From Streptomyces sp. NBC_00353 (GTDB taxonomy: Bacteria > Actinomycetota > Actinomycetes > Streptomycetales > Streptomycetaceae), in contig NZ_CP107985.1 in NCBI RefSeq assembly GCF_036108815.1, positions 7,747,501 to 7,811,500 of the forward strand: a stretch of DNA of 64,000 nt, read 5' to 3'. Of this stretch, positions 8,742 to 17,599 are shown in pieces. Below the pieces are notes generated by a model. That model was not told the DNA's origin. It did no database searches and worked only from the letters and a program-made list of their open reading frames with translations. Numbering within the stretch: position 1 is the first letter of the stretch; every line of letters begins with the position of its first letter. Both the position numbers and the translations under genes were made by a program.

Positions 8742-10136
8742 ATGAAGGCCCACGACGGTATGTACATCGGCGGGAAGTGGCGCCCCGCATCGGGCGCGGA
8801 CACGATCGCGGTCGTGAACCCGGCGGACGAGCAGGTCATCGCCCATGTACCGGCCGGAACCGCCGAGGACGTCGACGCCGCGGTACGGGCCGCCCGAGCC
8901 GCGTTCCCCGGCTGGTCCGCCACCCCGCCCGCCGAGCGGGCCGCGCGGATCGCGGCCCTGCGCGATGTCCTGGTGGCCCGCCAGGACGAGATCGCCGCCA
9001 CCGTCACCGCCGAGCTCGGCGCACCGCTCCCGCTGTCACAGGCGGTGCACGCGGGTGTGCCGATCCTGGTCGCCGGTTCGTACGCCGAACTTGCCGCGTC
9101 GTACCCGTTCGAGGAGAAGCACGGCAACTCCACCGTCCTGCTGGAGCCCGTCGGTGTCGTCGGGGCGATCACCCCGTGGAACTACCCGCTGCACCAGATC
9201 GTGGCCAAGGTGGCTCCCGCACTTGCGGCAGGCTGCACGATCGTCCTCAAGCCCGCCGAGGACACCCCGCTGACCGCGCAGCTCTTCGCCGAGGCGACTG
9301 CGGAGGCGGGCCTGCCCGCCGGTGTCTTCAACCTGGTCACCGGCCTCGGCCCGGTCGCCGGACAGGCTCTGGCCGCGCACGAGGACGTCGACCTGGTCTC
9401 GTTCACCGGATCCACCGCCGTCGGGAAGCAGATCGGCGCCACCGCGGGCGGCGCGGTCAAGCGCGTCGCGCTGGAGCTCGGCGGCAAGTCCGCCAACGTC
9501 ATCCTGCCCTCGGCCGATCTGGCCAAGGCCGTCAACGTCGGCGTCGCCAACGTGATGTCCAACTCCGGCCAGACGTGCAGCGCCTGGACCCGGATGCTCG
9601 TCGACGCCGAGCGGTACGAGGAAGCCGTCGCCCTCGCCGCCGCGGCTGTCGCCAAGTACGTACCGGGGGAGCGGGTCGGCCCCGTCGTCAACGCCAAGCA
9701 GCAGGCCCGGGTGCGCGGTTACATCGAGAAGGGCATCGAGGAGGGCGCCCGGCTCGTCGCCGGTGGCCCCGAGGCCCCGCACCCGACCGGTTACTACGTC
9801 AGCCCCACCGTGTTCGCCGATGTCACCCCGGAGATGACGATCGCCCAGGAGGAGATCTTCGGCCCGGTCATCTCGATCCTGAAGTACGAGGACGAGGACG
9901 ACGCGCTCCGCATCGCCAACGGCACGGTGTACGGGCTCGCGGGCGCCGTCTGGGCCGCCGACGATGCGGAAGCCGTCGCCTTCGCCCGCCGGATGGACAC
10001 CGGACAGGTCGACATCAACGGCGGCCGGTTCAACCCGATCGCCCCGTTCGGCGGCTACAAGCAGTCCGGCGTCGGCCGCGAGCTCGGTCCGCACGGCCTC
10101 GGCGAATACCTCCAGACCAAGTCCCTCCAGTTCTGA
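8742..10136 (+). CDS. NAD(P)-dependent aldehyde dehydrogenase
   Basis: Oxidises an aldehyde to the acid with NAD(P)+ in the cytoplasm. The 464 residues span the normal ALDH fold. It has the nucleotide-binding FTGSTAVGKQI segment, general base Glu245 (LELGGKS), catalytic Cys279 (SGQTCSAWTR) and the EEIFGPV motif. A GGGAGGA ribosome site sits 6 bases before the ATG. The next gene, 40 bases downstream, is a zinc alcohol dehydrogenase, so the pair could take an alcohol to an acid. The substrate cannot be read from the sequence. The TetR-type operator upstream suggests induction by a small acyl or aldehyde compound, in step with the acyl-CoA dehydrogenase at 16426. Confidence 0.93.
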   Translation: MKAHDGMYIGGKWRPASGADTIAVVNPADEQVIAHVPAGTAEDVDAAVRAARAAFPGWSATPPAERAARIAALRDVLVARQDEIAATVTAELGAPLPLSQAVHAGVPILVAGSYAELAASYPFEEKHGNSTVLLEPVGVVGAITPWNYPLHQIVAKVAPALAAGCTIVLKPAEDTPLTAQLFAEATAEAGLPAGVFNLVTGLGPVAGQALAAHEDVDLVSFTGSTAVGKQIGATAGGAVKRVALELGGKSANVILPSADLAKAVNVGVANVMSNSGQTCSAWTRMLVDAERYEEAVALAAAAVAKYVPGERVGPVVNAKQQARVRGYIEKGIEEGARLVAGGPEAPHPTGYYVSPTVFADVTPEMTIAQEEIFGPVISILKYEDEDDALRIANGTVYGLAGAVWAADDAEAVAFARRMDTGQVDINGGRFNPIAPFGGYKQSGVGRELGPHGLGEYLQTKSLQF

Positions 10137-10176
10137 ACCACCCCCGATGCACCCCCGATCAGCAAGGAGCCGGTCC

Positions 10177-11256
10177 GTGGTCCGCGCCGCCGTACTGCCC
10201 GCCGTCGGAGCTCCCCTGGAGGTCACCGACATCGAACTCCCGGAGCCCGGACCCGGCCAGGTGAGGATCCGTCTCGCCGCCGCCGGGGTCTGCCACTCCG
10301 ACCTGTCCCTGTCCGACGGCACCATGCGGGTGCCCGTCCCCGCCGTCCTCGGCCATGAGGGAGCGGGCACCGTCCTCTCCGTCGGCGAGGGCGTCACCCA
10401 TGTGGCGCCGGGCGACGGCGTCGTACTCAACTGGGCGCCTTCCTGCGGCAGCTGCCACCACTGCGGGATCGGTGAGGTCTGGCTGTGCGCCGACGCGCTG
10501 ACGGGTGCGGGCAACATCCACGCCCGTACCGCCGACGGCACCGAACTCCACCCCGGCCTGAACGTCGCGGCGTTCGCCCAGGAGACGGTCGTCGCCGCGA
10601 ACTGTGCACTGCCCGCACCGGCCGGCATCCCGCTGACCGACGCCGCCCTGCTCGGCTGCGCGGTGCTCACCGGATACGGCGCCGTCCACCACAGTGCGCG
10701 GGTCCGGGCCGGCGAGACGGTCGTCGTCTTCGGTATCGGCGGCGTCGGGCTGGCCGTGCTCCAGTCCGCCCGGATCGCCGGAGCCTCGAAGATCATCGCC
10801 GTCGATGTCTCCCCGGAGAAGGAGGAGCTCGCCCGCCGGGCCGGCGCCACCGACTACGTCATCGCCTCCGACACCACGCCGCGCGCGATCCGCAGGCTCA
10901 CCGGCGGACAGGGCGCGGACGTCGCCGTGGAGTGCGTCGGCCGGCCCGCCACCATCCGCGGCGCCTGGGACTCCACCCGGCGCGGCGGCCGTACCACCGT
11001 CGTCGGCATCGGGGGCAAGGACCAGCAGGTGACCTTCAATGCCCTGGAGATCTTCCACTGGGGCCGCTCGCTGACCGGCTGCGTCTACGGGAACAGCGAC
11101 CCCGCCCGCGATCTGCCCGTGCTCGCCGAGCACATCCGGGCCGGCAGGTTCGACCTCTCCATGATGGTCACCGAACGGATCGCGCTGGACGGCATCCCGG
11201 CGGCCTTCGACAACATGATCGCGGGCAAGGGCGGTCGCGCCCTGGTGATCTTCTAG
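10177..11256 (+). CDS. Zinc-dependent alcohol dehydrogenase (MDR family, class III-like)
   Basis: A medium-chain zinc dehydrogenase of 359 residues, acting on an alcohol or hemithioacetal with NAD+. The catalytic zinc site is Cys39 (GVCHSD) and His60 (GHEGAG). The structural zinc site is Cys90, Cys93, Cys96 and Cys104 (CGSCHHCGIGEVWLC). The Rossmann motif is GIGGVGLAV. The GTG start at 10177 was chosen because AAGGAG ends 7 bases before it; the open frame upstream lies inside the aldehyde dehydrogenase gene. It resembles the mycothiol-linked enzyme at 49984, but its context (aldehyde dehydrogenase upstream, transporter downstream) points to a catabolic alcohol. A strong hairpin follows the stop, so the two-gene operon ends here. 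Confidence 0.92.
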   Translation: MVRAAVLPAVGAPLEVTDIELPEPGPGQVRIRLAAAGVCHSDLSLSDGTMRVPVPAVLGHEGAGTVLSVGEGVTHVAPGDGVVLNWAPSCGSCHHCGIGEVWLCADALTGAGNIHARTADGTELHPGLNVAAFAQETVVAANCALPAPAGIPLTDAALLGCAVLTGYGAVHHSARVRAGETVVVFGIGGVGLAVLQSARIAGASKIIAVDVSPEKEELARRAGATDYVIASDTTPRAIRRLTGGQGADVAVECVGRPATIRGAWDSTRRGGRTTVVGIGGKDQQVTFNALEIFHWGRSLTGCVYGNSDPARDLPVLAEHIRAGRFDLSMMVTERIALDGIPAAFDNMIAGKGGRALVIF

Positions 11257-11273
11257 CCGACGCCCGGAAGAGA

Positions 11274-11301
11274 CCCCGGCCGCCCTCGGTGGCGGCCGGG
11301 G
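11274..11301 (+). terminator. Hairpin terminator after the alcohol dehydrogenase
   Basis: A perfect 11-bp stem (CCCCGGCCGCC / GGCGGCCGGGG) with a 6-base loop, 18 bases after the stop codon. Confidence 0.8.
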
Positions 11302-11379
11302 ACTTCGGCATGCCCGGCCCCTTCTCGTCGCGGCGGTCCGAGTGTCATATGCAGGTAAAAACTGCTGCTGCGCGACCCG

Positions 11380-11409
11380 TTGACCCACATACCGTCCGGT
11401 CAGTACGGT
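11380..11409 (+). promoter_or_regulatory. SigA-type promoter with TetR-type operator in its spacer
   Basis: TTGACC (11380-11385), an 18-base spacer and TACGGT (11404-11409) form a good vegetative promoter for the transporter at 11474. The spacer holds CATACCGTCCGGTCAGT (11388-11404), which is close to the CATACCGACTGGT sites at 25000 and 30624. Confidence 0.6.
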
Positions 11410-11473
11410 CCCCGGACCGGCGGATCAGCCCCGCCGGGCACCCCGTCCCCCGCACCCACCGGAGTGTGCACGC

Positions 11474-12811
11474 ATGGACACGTCACCATCCGCCACCCCA
11501 CGCACCACCGATACCGTCCCGACCCCCACCGAGACGCGGGCCCGCCGCAAGGTGGCCACCGCCGCAGCGCTCGCATCCGCGGTGGAGTGGTACGACTACT
11601 TCGTTTTCGGCATCGCCGCAGCCCTGGTCCTGGGAGACCTCTACTTCCCCGCAGGCAGCGGCTCCGCCGGTGTCCTCGCCGCGTTCGCGACCTTCGCCGT
11701 GGGCTTCCTGGCCCGTCCGCTCGGCGGCATCATCGCGGGCCAGCTCGGCGACAAGCGTGGTCGCAAACCCATGCTGGTCCTCGCGCTCACCCTGATGGGT
11801 GTGGCCACCACGGGCATCGGCCTGCTTCCCACGTACGAGACGATCGGCATCGCCGCTCCGGTGCTGCTCGTCACCCTGCGCGTCGCCCAGGGCATCGCGG
11901 TCGGCGCCCAGTGGGGCGGAGCCATGCTGATGGCCACCGAATACGCCCCCGAGGGCAAGCGCGGCGTCTACGGAAGCCTCGTCCAACTCGGCGTTCCCAT
12001 CGGTGTGGTGACCGCCAACACCGTTTTCCTCGCCGCAGGAGCCTTCACCAGCGACAGCGAGTTCGCCGCCTGGGGCTGGCGGCTGCCGTTCCTGGTCGGT
12101 CTGCTGGTGCTGGTCCTCGCCTGGTACATCCACACGCGCGTCGAGGAGACCCCCGAGTTCCGCGAGGCCGAGAAGGAACTGGCCGAGCAGGAGGCGAGCC
12201 GCTCCGCGCGCTCGCCGCTGCGCACCATCGTGCGGGAGCACCTCGGCACGGTCTTCCTCGCGGGCGGCTCGTTCGCCGTGAACACCGCGACCTTCTACAT
12301 CATCATCACCGGCGTCCTGGACTACACGACCCGTGAGCTCGGCATGAAGCGCGAGGCCGTCCTCATGGTCTCGCTCTGCATCAGCCTCACCCAGCTCGTC
12401 CTGATACCGGCGTCGGCGGCGCTGTCCGACCGCATCGGGCGGCTGCGGATCTACGCGCTCGGGGCGGCCGGCCTCGCCGTGTGGGCGGTGCCGATGTTCC
12501 TGCTCATCGACACCAAGTCGCTGCTCTGGATGGCCGTCGGCACTTTCGTCACCAGCTGTTTCCTCAGCATCATGTACGGGCCGCAGGCGGCGTTGTTCGC
12601 CGAGCTGTTCACGGCCGAGATGCGCTACACCGGCGCCTCGCTCGGCTACCAGATCGCGGCGGTGTTCGGTGGCGGCCTCGCCCCGTTCGTGATGGTGCTG
12701 CTGCTGGAGGCGACGGGCACGTCGATGGCGGTGGCGGCCTACATCATCGGCCTGGCTGTCATCGCCCTGGTCTCCATCAAGGTCCTTGCGGGACGGGCGA
12801 GTTCGCGCTGA
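11474..12811 (+). CDS. MFS transporter, metabolite:H+ symporter (MHS) family
   Basis: A 445-residue inner-membrane proton symporter with about 12 hydrophobic helices. The N-terminal signature ASAVEWYDYFVFGIAAAL and the loop 2-3 motif QLGDKRGRKPM are typical of the MHS branch, which carries organic acids, betaines and proline. The exact substrate is not visible. It follows an alcohol/aldehyde dehydrogenase pair but has its own promoter, with a TetR-type operator in the -35/-10 spacer shared with the acyl-CoA gene cluster at 25-31 kb. It may therefore import the acid that cluster consumes. It ends at a strong bidirectional hairpin facing the polyphosphate kinase gene. Confidence 0.9.
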   Translation: MDTSPSATPRTTDTVPTPTETRARRKVATAAALASAVEWYDYFVFGIAAALVLGDLYFPAGSGSAGVLAAFATFAVGFLARPLGGIIAGQLGDKRGRKPMLVLALTLMGVATTGIGLLPTYETIGIAAPVLLVTLRVAQGIAVGAQWGGAMLMATEYAPEGKRGVYGSLVQLGVPIGVVTANTVFLAAGAFTSDSEFAAWGWRLPFLVGLLVLVLAWYIHTRVEETPEFREAEKELAEQEASRSARSPLRTIVREHLGTVFLAGGSFAVNTATFYIIITGVLDYTTRELGMKREAVLMVSLCISLTQLVLIPASAALSDRIGRLRIYALGAAGLAVWAVPMFLLIDTKSLLWMAVGTFVTSCFLSIMYGPQAALFAELFTAEMRYTGASLGYQIAAVFGGGLAPFVMVLLLEATGTSMAVAAYIIGLAVIALVSIKVLAGRASSR

Positions 12812-12825
12812 TCACGGATCCCGGA

Positions 12826-12868
12826 CCGGCTCCGGCACCGCTGCCTCCCCCACGGGTGCCGGAGCCGG
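12826..12868. terminator. Bidirectional hairpin between convergent MFS and PPK2 genes
   Basis: A 13-14-bp perfect stem (12826-12838 with 12856-12868; CCGGCTCCGGCAC / GTGCCGGAGCCGG) lies between the two facing stop codons. Confidence 0.8.
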
Positions 12869-12927
12869 AGCGCGCCGGACGGGAGGTGACAGGGGCGGCC
12901 GCGCCCTCGTGGTGTTCCGACCCGGGC

Positions 12928-13959
12928 TCACGCCGTCGGCCCGGCCTCCGACCGGTGCGTGGTGAGCAGCCGGGCATCCATCTCGCCCTGCTCGAAGAGC
13001 CGGGAGGCCCGACCCACGATCAGCGGGTCCGGCTCGCGGACCACCGTCGTGTCCTTGTCCGGGTAGTCGAAGCGGTGCAGCACATGCCGGATCGCCTCCA
13101 GCCTGGCCCGCTTCTTGTCGTTGCTCTTCACCACGGTCCAGGGCGCGTCCGCCGTGTCCGTGTGGAACAACATCACCTCCTTGGCCTCCGTGTATGCGTC
13201 CCACTTGTCCAGCGAGGCGAGGTCGACCGGGCTCAGCTTCCACTGCCGTACCGGGTCGATCTGGCGGATCATGAACCGGTTGCGCTGCTCGTTGCGGGAG
13301 ACGGAGAACCAGAACTTCACCAGGTGGATGCCGTCCCGGGCGAGCATCCGCTCGAAGCCCGGTGCCTGGTGCATGAATTCGAGGTACTCGCGGGTCGTGC
13401 AGAACCCCATCACCCGCTCCACACCTGCCCGGTTGTACCAGGAGCGATCGAAGAGCACGATCTCCCCGGCGCTCGGCAGATGTGCCGTGTACCGCTGGAA
13501 GTACCACTGGGTGCGTTCGCGTTCGGTGGGCTTCTCCAGCGCCACGACCCGTGCGCCACGGGGGTTGAGGTGCTCGGTGAAGCGGTTGATCGTGCCGCCC
13601 TTGCCGGCCGCGTCGCGCCCTTCGAAGAGAATGACGAGCCGTTCGTTGCGCTCCTTCACCCAGTGCTGGAACTTGAGCAGCTCGATCTGCAGCGCGCGCT
13701 TGTCCTTCTCGTACGCCTTCCGGCCGAGCTTGTAGGTGTACGGATAGTCCTCGCGCCAGGCGTCGCGCGCCCGCCCGTCGGGCATCACCAGGACCGGATC
13801 GTCGTCCCCGCTGTCGGTCACGCCGAAGGCTTCGAGCTCGGCGCCGCCGTGCCGTGCCGCCCAGGCGAGGGCGGCTTCCCTGTGGTCAGCGTCGTCGGCA
13901 GCCTTGCTCCTCTTCTTCCGTCTCCTGCGGCTGCTCGGATCCTTGGCGCTCCGGGTCAT
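12928..13959 (-). CDS. ppk2: Polyphosphate kinase 2 (PPK2)
   Basis: Transfers phosphate between polyphosphate and nucleotides, in PPK2 enzymes usually in the direction that makes NDP or NTP. The 343-residue protein has Walker A EGRDAAGKGG (113-122), the Walker B/lid motif DRSWYNRAG (171-179) and the conserved QWYFQRY segment. The first 25 residues are highly basic. GGAGGG 11 bases before the ATG supports this start, although it lies 74 bases inside the end of the upstream EamA transporter gene. It is the last gene of a leftward unit (TetR, ArsR, EamA, PPK2) and may be co-transcribed. No functional link between PPK2 and the transporter is established. Confidence 0.92.
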   Translation of the reverse strand: MTRSAKDPSSRRRRKKRSKAADDADHREAALAWAARHGGAELEAFGVTDSGDDDPVLVMPDGRARDAWREDYPYTYKLGRKAYEKDKRALQIELLKFQHWVKERNERLVILFEGRDAAGKGGTINRFTEHLNPRGARVVALEKPTERERTQWYFQRYTAHLPSAGEIVLFDRSWYNRAGVERVMGFCTTREYLEFMHQAPGFERMLARDGIHLVKFWFSVSRNEQRNRFMIRQIDPVRQWKLSPVDLASLDKWDAYTEAKEVMLFHTDTADAPWTVVKSNDKKRARLEAIRHVLHRFDYPDKDTTVVREPDPLIVGRASRLFEQGEMDARLLTTHRSEAGPTA

Positions 13960-14917
13960 GACGGCGTCCCTCCACCGGCTGTACCCGACTCTTTCGGGTG
14001 CGTCCAGTCTGCGGACGCTTCCGGGAGACCGCCACCCCGGCCAGACAGAGCAGGCCGCCGCCGACCGTGAGCAGTGCGGGCACCTCGCCGAGCAGCAGCC
14101 ACGACATCAGTACCACCAGCGCGGGGACGGCATATGTGGTGGCGCCCATCCGTCCCGCAGTGGTGCGGGCGAGCGCATAGGCCCAGGTGGTGAAGGCCAG
14201 GGCGGTCGGGAAGACGCCCAGATAGACCATGTTCAGCGTCGCGGACACCGGGGCGTCGGCCGCCTCGGAGACCAGCACACCGGAGAACGGCAGACAGGCG
14301 ACCGTACCGACCATGCAGCCGAACGCGGTGATCTGCAGCGCCGAGCCGTGCCGCAGCGCCGGCTTCTGGGCGACCACCCCGCCCGCGTACGCCATCGCCG
14401 CCAGCAGGCAGAGGACCACCCCGAGCACCGACGAACTCCCGTGTCCCGACATGGAGAGACCGACCACCGCGGCGCCCGCGAACGACACGGCCATCCCTGT
14501 CAGCAGTCTGCGCGGCAGCCCCTCGCCCAGCAGTCGGGCGCCGAGCAGTGCGATCAGGATCGGGCCGATGTTCACGACCATGGCGGCCGTGCCCGCGTCG
14601 ACCTCCTGCTCGCCCCAGTTGAGCACCACCATGTAGAGCCCGAACCAGAGCACCCCGGACGTGACGATGCCCGGCCACGCCGCCCTGGACGGCAGCCCCT
14701 CGCGGCGTACGAGAAGGATCGCTCCGAGCGTCAGCGAACCCGCGAGCAGCCGGCCGAGCGCGAGCGCACCGGGCGAGTAGGACTCACCGGCACTGCGGAT
14801 GGAGACAAAGGCGGAGGCCCACAGCACCACGGTGGTGCCGGCCGCGGCGATCGCCCGCCGGTCGCGGCCCGCGGGTGCGGTGGCGGGCGCGGCGGAGGCG
14901 GGTATGGGTGTCGTCAT
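13886..14917 (-). CDS. EamA/DMT-family transporter
   Basis: A 343-residue inner-membrane protein with ten predicted helices in two EamA repeats, probably an exporter of small metabolites. Hydrophobic segments run from about residue 24 to 305. The last 35-40 residues (from about 307) are hydrophilic and rich in R, Q and E, and correspond to the stretch that overlaps the polyphosphate kinase start by 74 bases. That tail is probably not part of the membrane domain. It follows an ArsR-family gene by 33 bases in the same direction, so that regulator may control it. The substrate is unknown. Confidence 0.88.
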   Translation of the reverse strand: MTTPIPASAAPATAPAGRDRRAIAAAGTTVVLWASAFVSIRSAGESYSPGALALGRLLAGSLTLGAILLVRREGLPSRAAWPGIVTSGVLWFGLYMVVLNWGEQEVDAGTAAMVVNIGPILIALLGARLLGEGLPRRLLTGMAVSFAGAAVVGLSMSGHGSSSVLGVVLCLLAAMAYAGGVVAQKPALRHGSALQITAFGCMVGTVACLPFSGVLVSEAADAPVSATLNMVYLGVFPTALAFTTWAYALARTTAGRMGATTYAVPALVVLMSWLLLGEVPALLTVGGGLLCLAGVAVSRKRPQTGRTRKSRVQPVEGRRHDPERQGSEQPQETEEEEQGCRRR

Positions 14918-14950
14918 GAGCCCGACTCTAAACGGGGAACGGTTCGGCCC

Positions 14951-15670
14951 TCACCGAATTGTTTCCGGCTCGATTCCGAGCAGCTCGCGCAGCGCCCGCT
15001 CCCCGTCCCCGGTCGCCTTCACCGCCCGCCCGGACCCGATCCTCACGCACCAGCCGGCGTCCAAGGCGTGCCTGCACAGTGCGGCGCCCGCGACCCCTGC
15101 CAGATGCGGCCTGCGCTCCGTCCAGTCCAGACAGCTGCGTACGAGGGGACGCCGCGTCCCGGTGTCCAGCCCGATGCCCAGCTCCGCGAACCAGCCGAGA
15201 CCCGTGTCGGTGAGCGCGAAGCCGGTGTCCTGCCGCAGCAGCCCCCGCACGGTCATCGCGTCCGCGATCGCGATGCCGATCCGGCCCGCGAGATGGTCGT
15301 AACAGGTGCGTCCGCGGGCCAGTGCACTGCTCGTGCTTGCCGCCCGCAGGGTCTGTGGCCGCTCCCCGTCACCGGGTGCGGCCCGGGCGGCGAGATCCTC
15401 GACGAGATGGGCGGTCCGTTCGTCGGCGAGCCGCACATAGCGGTGGCGGCCCTGCCGCTCCTCGGTCAGCAGGCCCCCGGCGATCAGCTTCCCCAGATGT
15501 TCGCTGGCGGTCGACGGAGCCACCGACGCGTACCGCGCCAGCTCCCCCGCCGTCCAGGCGCGGCCGTCGAGCAGGGCCAGACAGAAGGAGGCCCGGGTCT
15601 CGTCGGCGAGGAGGGCGGCCAGGGCGGCGAGGCGGGGTGCGGCCGGGTCGTGGGGTGCCATGCGTGCCAT
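14951..15670 (-). CDS. ArsR-family winged-helix regulator
   Basis: A 239-residue cytoplasmic DNA-binding protein. The ArsR-type winged helix is at about 10-90 (LADETRASFCLALLDG, then SVAPSTASEHLGKLIAGGL as recognition helix, then the RYVRLAD wing). A longer C-terminal domain follows, as in non-metal ArsR relatives. It has several cysteines (30, 123, 180, 199, 208) but no clear SmtB/ArsR metal motif. Either of two in-frame ATGs (15670 or 15661) could be the start; neither has a strong ribosome site. It lies 14 bases after the TetR gene and just before the EamA transporter, so it probably controls that unit. The ligand is not evident. Confidence 0.82.
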   Translation of the reverse strand: MARMAPHDPAAPRLAALAALLADETRASFCLALLDGRAWTAGELARYASVAPSTASEHLGKLIAGGLLTEERQGRHRYVRLADERTAHLVEDLAARAAPGDGERPQTLRAASTSSALARGRTCYDHLAGRIGIAIADAMTVRGLLRQDTGFALTDTGLGWFAELGIGLDTGTRRPLVRSCLDWTERRPHLAGVAGAALCRHALDAGWCVRIGSGRAVKATGDGERALRELLGIEPETIR

Positions 15671-15684
15671 GTACCCAGGATGCG

Positions 15685-16359
15685 TCAGGAATGCTTCGGC
15701 GCCGGCCGAACCGTGTCCGCGGCAGGCCCCTGCTCGTACTGCAGGGCGAGGCCGTCGAGCAACGCCCGCAGCCCGGTCTCGAACGCGCCCTCGTCGACCT
15801 GCTGACGGCGGTCGGCCAGCAGATGGGCCTGGCCGAGGTGCGGATAGTCGGCGGGGTCGTACGCCGTCTCGTCGTCGACGAAGCCGCGCGCGAACGAGCC
15901 CAGTGCCGAGCCGGTGATGAAGTACCGCATCAGTGCGCCGATGTACGTGGCCTGGGCGGGCGGCCAGCCGGCGCGGACCATCGCACCGAACGCCGCGTCG
16001 GCGACCCGCAGCCCGGCCGGACGGCGGCCGGGGCCCTGGGCCAGCACCGGGACGATGTGCGGGTGCTCGGTGAGCGCCGCACGATAGGAGACCGCCCAGT
16101 CGTGCAGGGCGGCTCGCCAGTCGCGGTCGTCGGACTCGTCGAACATCGACAGATCGACCTGAGCGGACACGGCGTCCGCGACCGCGTCCAGGATCTCGTC
16201 CTTGTTGCGGAAGTGGTTGTAGAGCGAGGGTCCGCTGACCCCGAGTTCGGCCGCGAGCCGGCGGGTGGAGACGGCGTCGAGCCCCTCGGCGTCCACGAGC
16301 GCGCTCGCCGCCTCGACGATGCGGTCTCTGCTGAGGAGGGGCTTGCGCGGTCGGGCCAT
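15685..16359 (-). CDS. TetR-family regulator, divergent from acyl-CoA dehydrogenase
   Basis: A 224-residue repressor with an N-terminal helix-turn-helix (about 12-55; STRRLAAELGVSGPSLYNHF) and an all-helical ligand-binding domain. The ATG at 16359 starts MARPRKPLLS; an upstream in-frame ATG at 16368 is possible. It is divergent from the acyl-CoA dehydrogenase at 16426 across 66 bases that hold a symmetric operator whose arms can serve as -10 boxes in both directions. It should therefore repress itself and the dehydrogenase. The same operator occurs before the aldehyde dehydrogenase at 8742, which makes a small regulon likely. The ligand may be an acyl-CoA, by analogy only. Confidence 0.88.
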   Translation of the reverse strand: MARPRKPLLSRDRIVEAASALVDAEGLDAVSTRRLAAELGVSGPSLYNHFRNKDEILDAVADAVSAQVDLSMFDESDDRDWRAALHDWAVSYRAALTEHPHIVPVLAQGPGRRPAGLRVADAAFGAMVRAGWPPAQATYIGALMRYFITGSALGSFARGFVDDETAYDPADYPHLGQAHLLADRRQQVDEGAFETGLRALLDGLALQYEQGPAADTVRPAPKHS

Positions 16360-16385
16360 GCGGCACATAGTAGGGCCTGCGAACG

Positions 16386-16408
16386 AAAAACTAGCAGTGC
16401 TAATTAAA
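16386..16408. promoter_or_regulatory. TetR operator between TetR and acyl-CoA dehydrogenase genes
   Basis: AAAAACTA-GCAGTGC-TAATTA contains the palindrome TAGCA-G-TGCTA and is centred midway between the two divergent starts. Read leftward, the left arm gives TAGTTT as a -10 box. 15 of 19 positions match the site at 8675-8695. Confidence 0.72.
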
Positions 16409-16425
16409 AGTGGGAGAACCGAAGG

Positions 16426-17577
16426 ATGAACCTGGAGCTCAGCGAGGAGCAGGAAGCCGTCCGGCAGCTCGCCAAGGACTTCGTCGCCCGCGAGATCACC
16501 CCGCATGTCGTCGAGTGGGACCGCGCCGAGAATGTCGACAGGTCGATCGTCAAGGAGCTGGGCTCCCTCGGCTTCCTCGGGCTGACCGTCCCCGAGGAGT
16601 ACGGCGGCTCGGGCGGCGACCACCTGGCGTACTGCCTGGTCACCGAGGAACTCGGCCGTGGCGACTCCTCGGTCCGCGGCATCGTCTCGGTCTCCCTGGG
16701 CCTGGTCGCCAAGACCATCGCCACCTGGGGCGACGAGGAGCAGAAGCGGCAGTGGCTGCCCCGGCTCACCGCGGGCGAGGCGATCGGCTGCTTCGGCCTC
16801 ACCGAGCCCGGCACCGGCTCGGACGCCGGGAACCTGACGACGAAGGCCGTCCGCGACGGCGACTCGTACGTCATCAACGGCACCAAGATGTTCATCACCA
16901 ACGGCACCTGGGCCGACGTCGTACTGCTCTTCGCCCGCACCGACGACACCCCCGGCCACAAGGGCATATCCGCCTTCCTGGTGCCCACCGACACCCCCGG
17001 CCTCACCCGCCGCACCATCCACGGCAAGCTCGGTCTGCGCGGCCAGGCCACCGCCGAAGTGGTCCTGGAGGACGTCCGCGTCCCCGCCACCACGCTCCTG
17101 GGCCCCGAGGGCAAGGGCTTCTCCGTCGCCATGTCCGCGCTCGCCAAGGGCCGGATGTCGGTCGCGGCCGGCTGTGTCGGCATCGCGCAGGCCGCCCTCG
17201 ACGCCGCCGTGGGCTACGCGGGCGAACGCGAGCAGTTCGGCAAGTCCATCGCGAGCTACCAGCTCGTCCAGGAACTCATCAGCGACATCGCGGTGGACGT
17301 GGACGCCGCGCGGCTGCTGACCTGGCGGGTCGCCGACCTGATCGACCGCGGCGAGGACTTCGGCACCGCGGCGTCCAAGGCGAAGCTCTTCGCCTCCGAG
17401 GCCGCCGTCCGCGCAGCCAACAACGCCCTCCAGGTCTTCGGCGGCTACGGCTACATCGACGAGTACCCGGTCGGCAAGCTGCTGCGCGACGCCCGTGTGA
17501 TGACGCTCTACGAAGGCACCAGCCAGATCCAGAAGCTGATCATCGGCCGTGCGCTGACGGGTGTCTCCGCCTTCTGA
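16426..17577 (+). CDS. Acyl-CoA dehydrogenase
   Basis: An FAD-dependent dehydrogenase making 2-enoyl-CoA from acyl-CoA. The 383 residues match the standard short/branched-chain size. It shows the CFGLTEPGTGSDAG and AFLVPTDTPG segments of the middle beta domain and the C-terminal QVFGGYGYIDEYP motif. The probable catalytic base is Glu363 in LYEGTSQIQ. GGGAG 9 bases upstream supports the ATG. It faces the TetR at 15685 and shares its operator. The chain length of the substrate cannot be decided from sequence alone. A nearby MaoC hydratase (18687) could take the next step, though it has a different operator. Confidence 0.94.
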   Translation: MNLELSEEQEAVRQLAKDFVAREITPHVVEWDRAENVDRSIVKELGSLGFLGLTVPEEYGGSGGDHLAYCLVTEELGRGDSSVRGIVSVSLGLVAKTIATWGDEEQKRQWLPRLTAGEAIGCFGLTEPGTGSDAGNLTTKAVRDGDSYVINGTKMFITNGTWADVVLLFARTDDTPGHKGISAFLVPTDTPGLTRRTIHGKLGLRGQATAEVVLEDVRVPATTLLGPEGKGFSVAMSALAKGRMSVAAGCVGIAQAALDAAVGYAGEREQFGKSIASYQLVQELISDIAVDVDAARLLTWRVADLIDRGEDFGTAASKAKLFASEAAVRAANNALQVFGGYGYIDEYPVGKLLRDARVMTLYEGTSQIQKLIIGRALTGVSAF

Positions 17578-17599
17578 GCCGTTCCACCCGAACGGGCGT

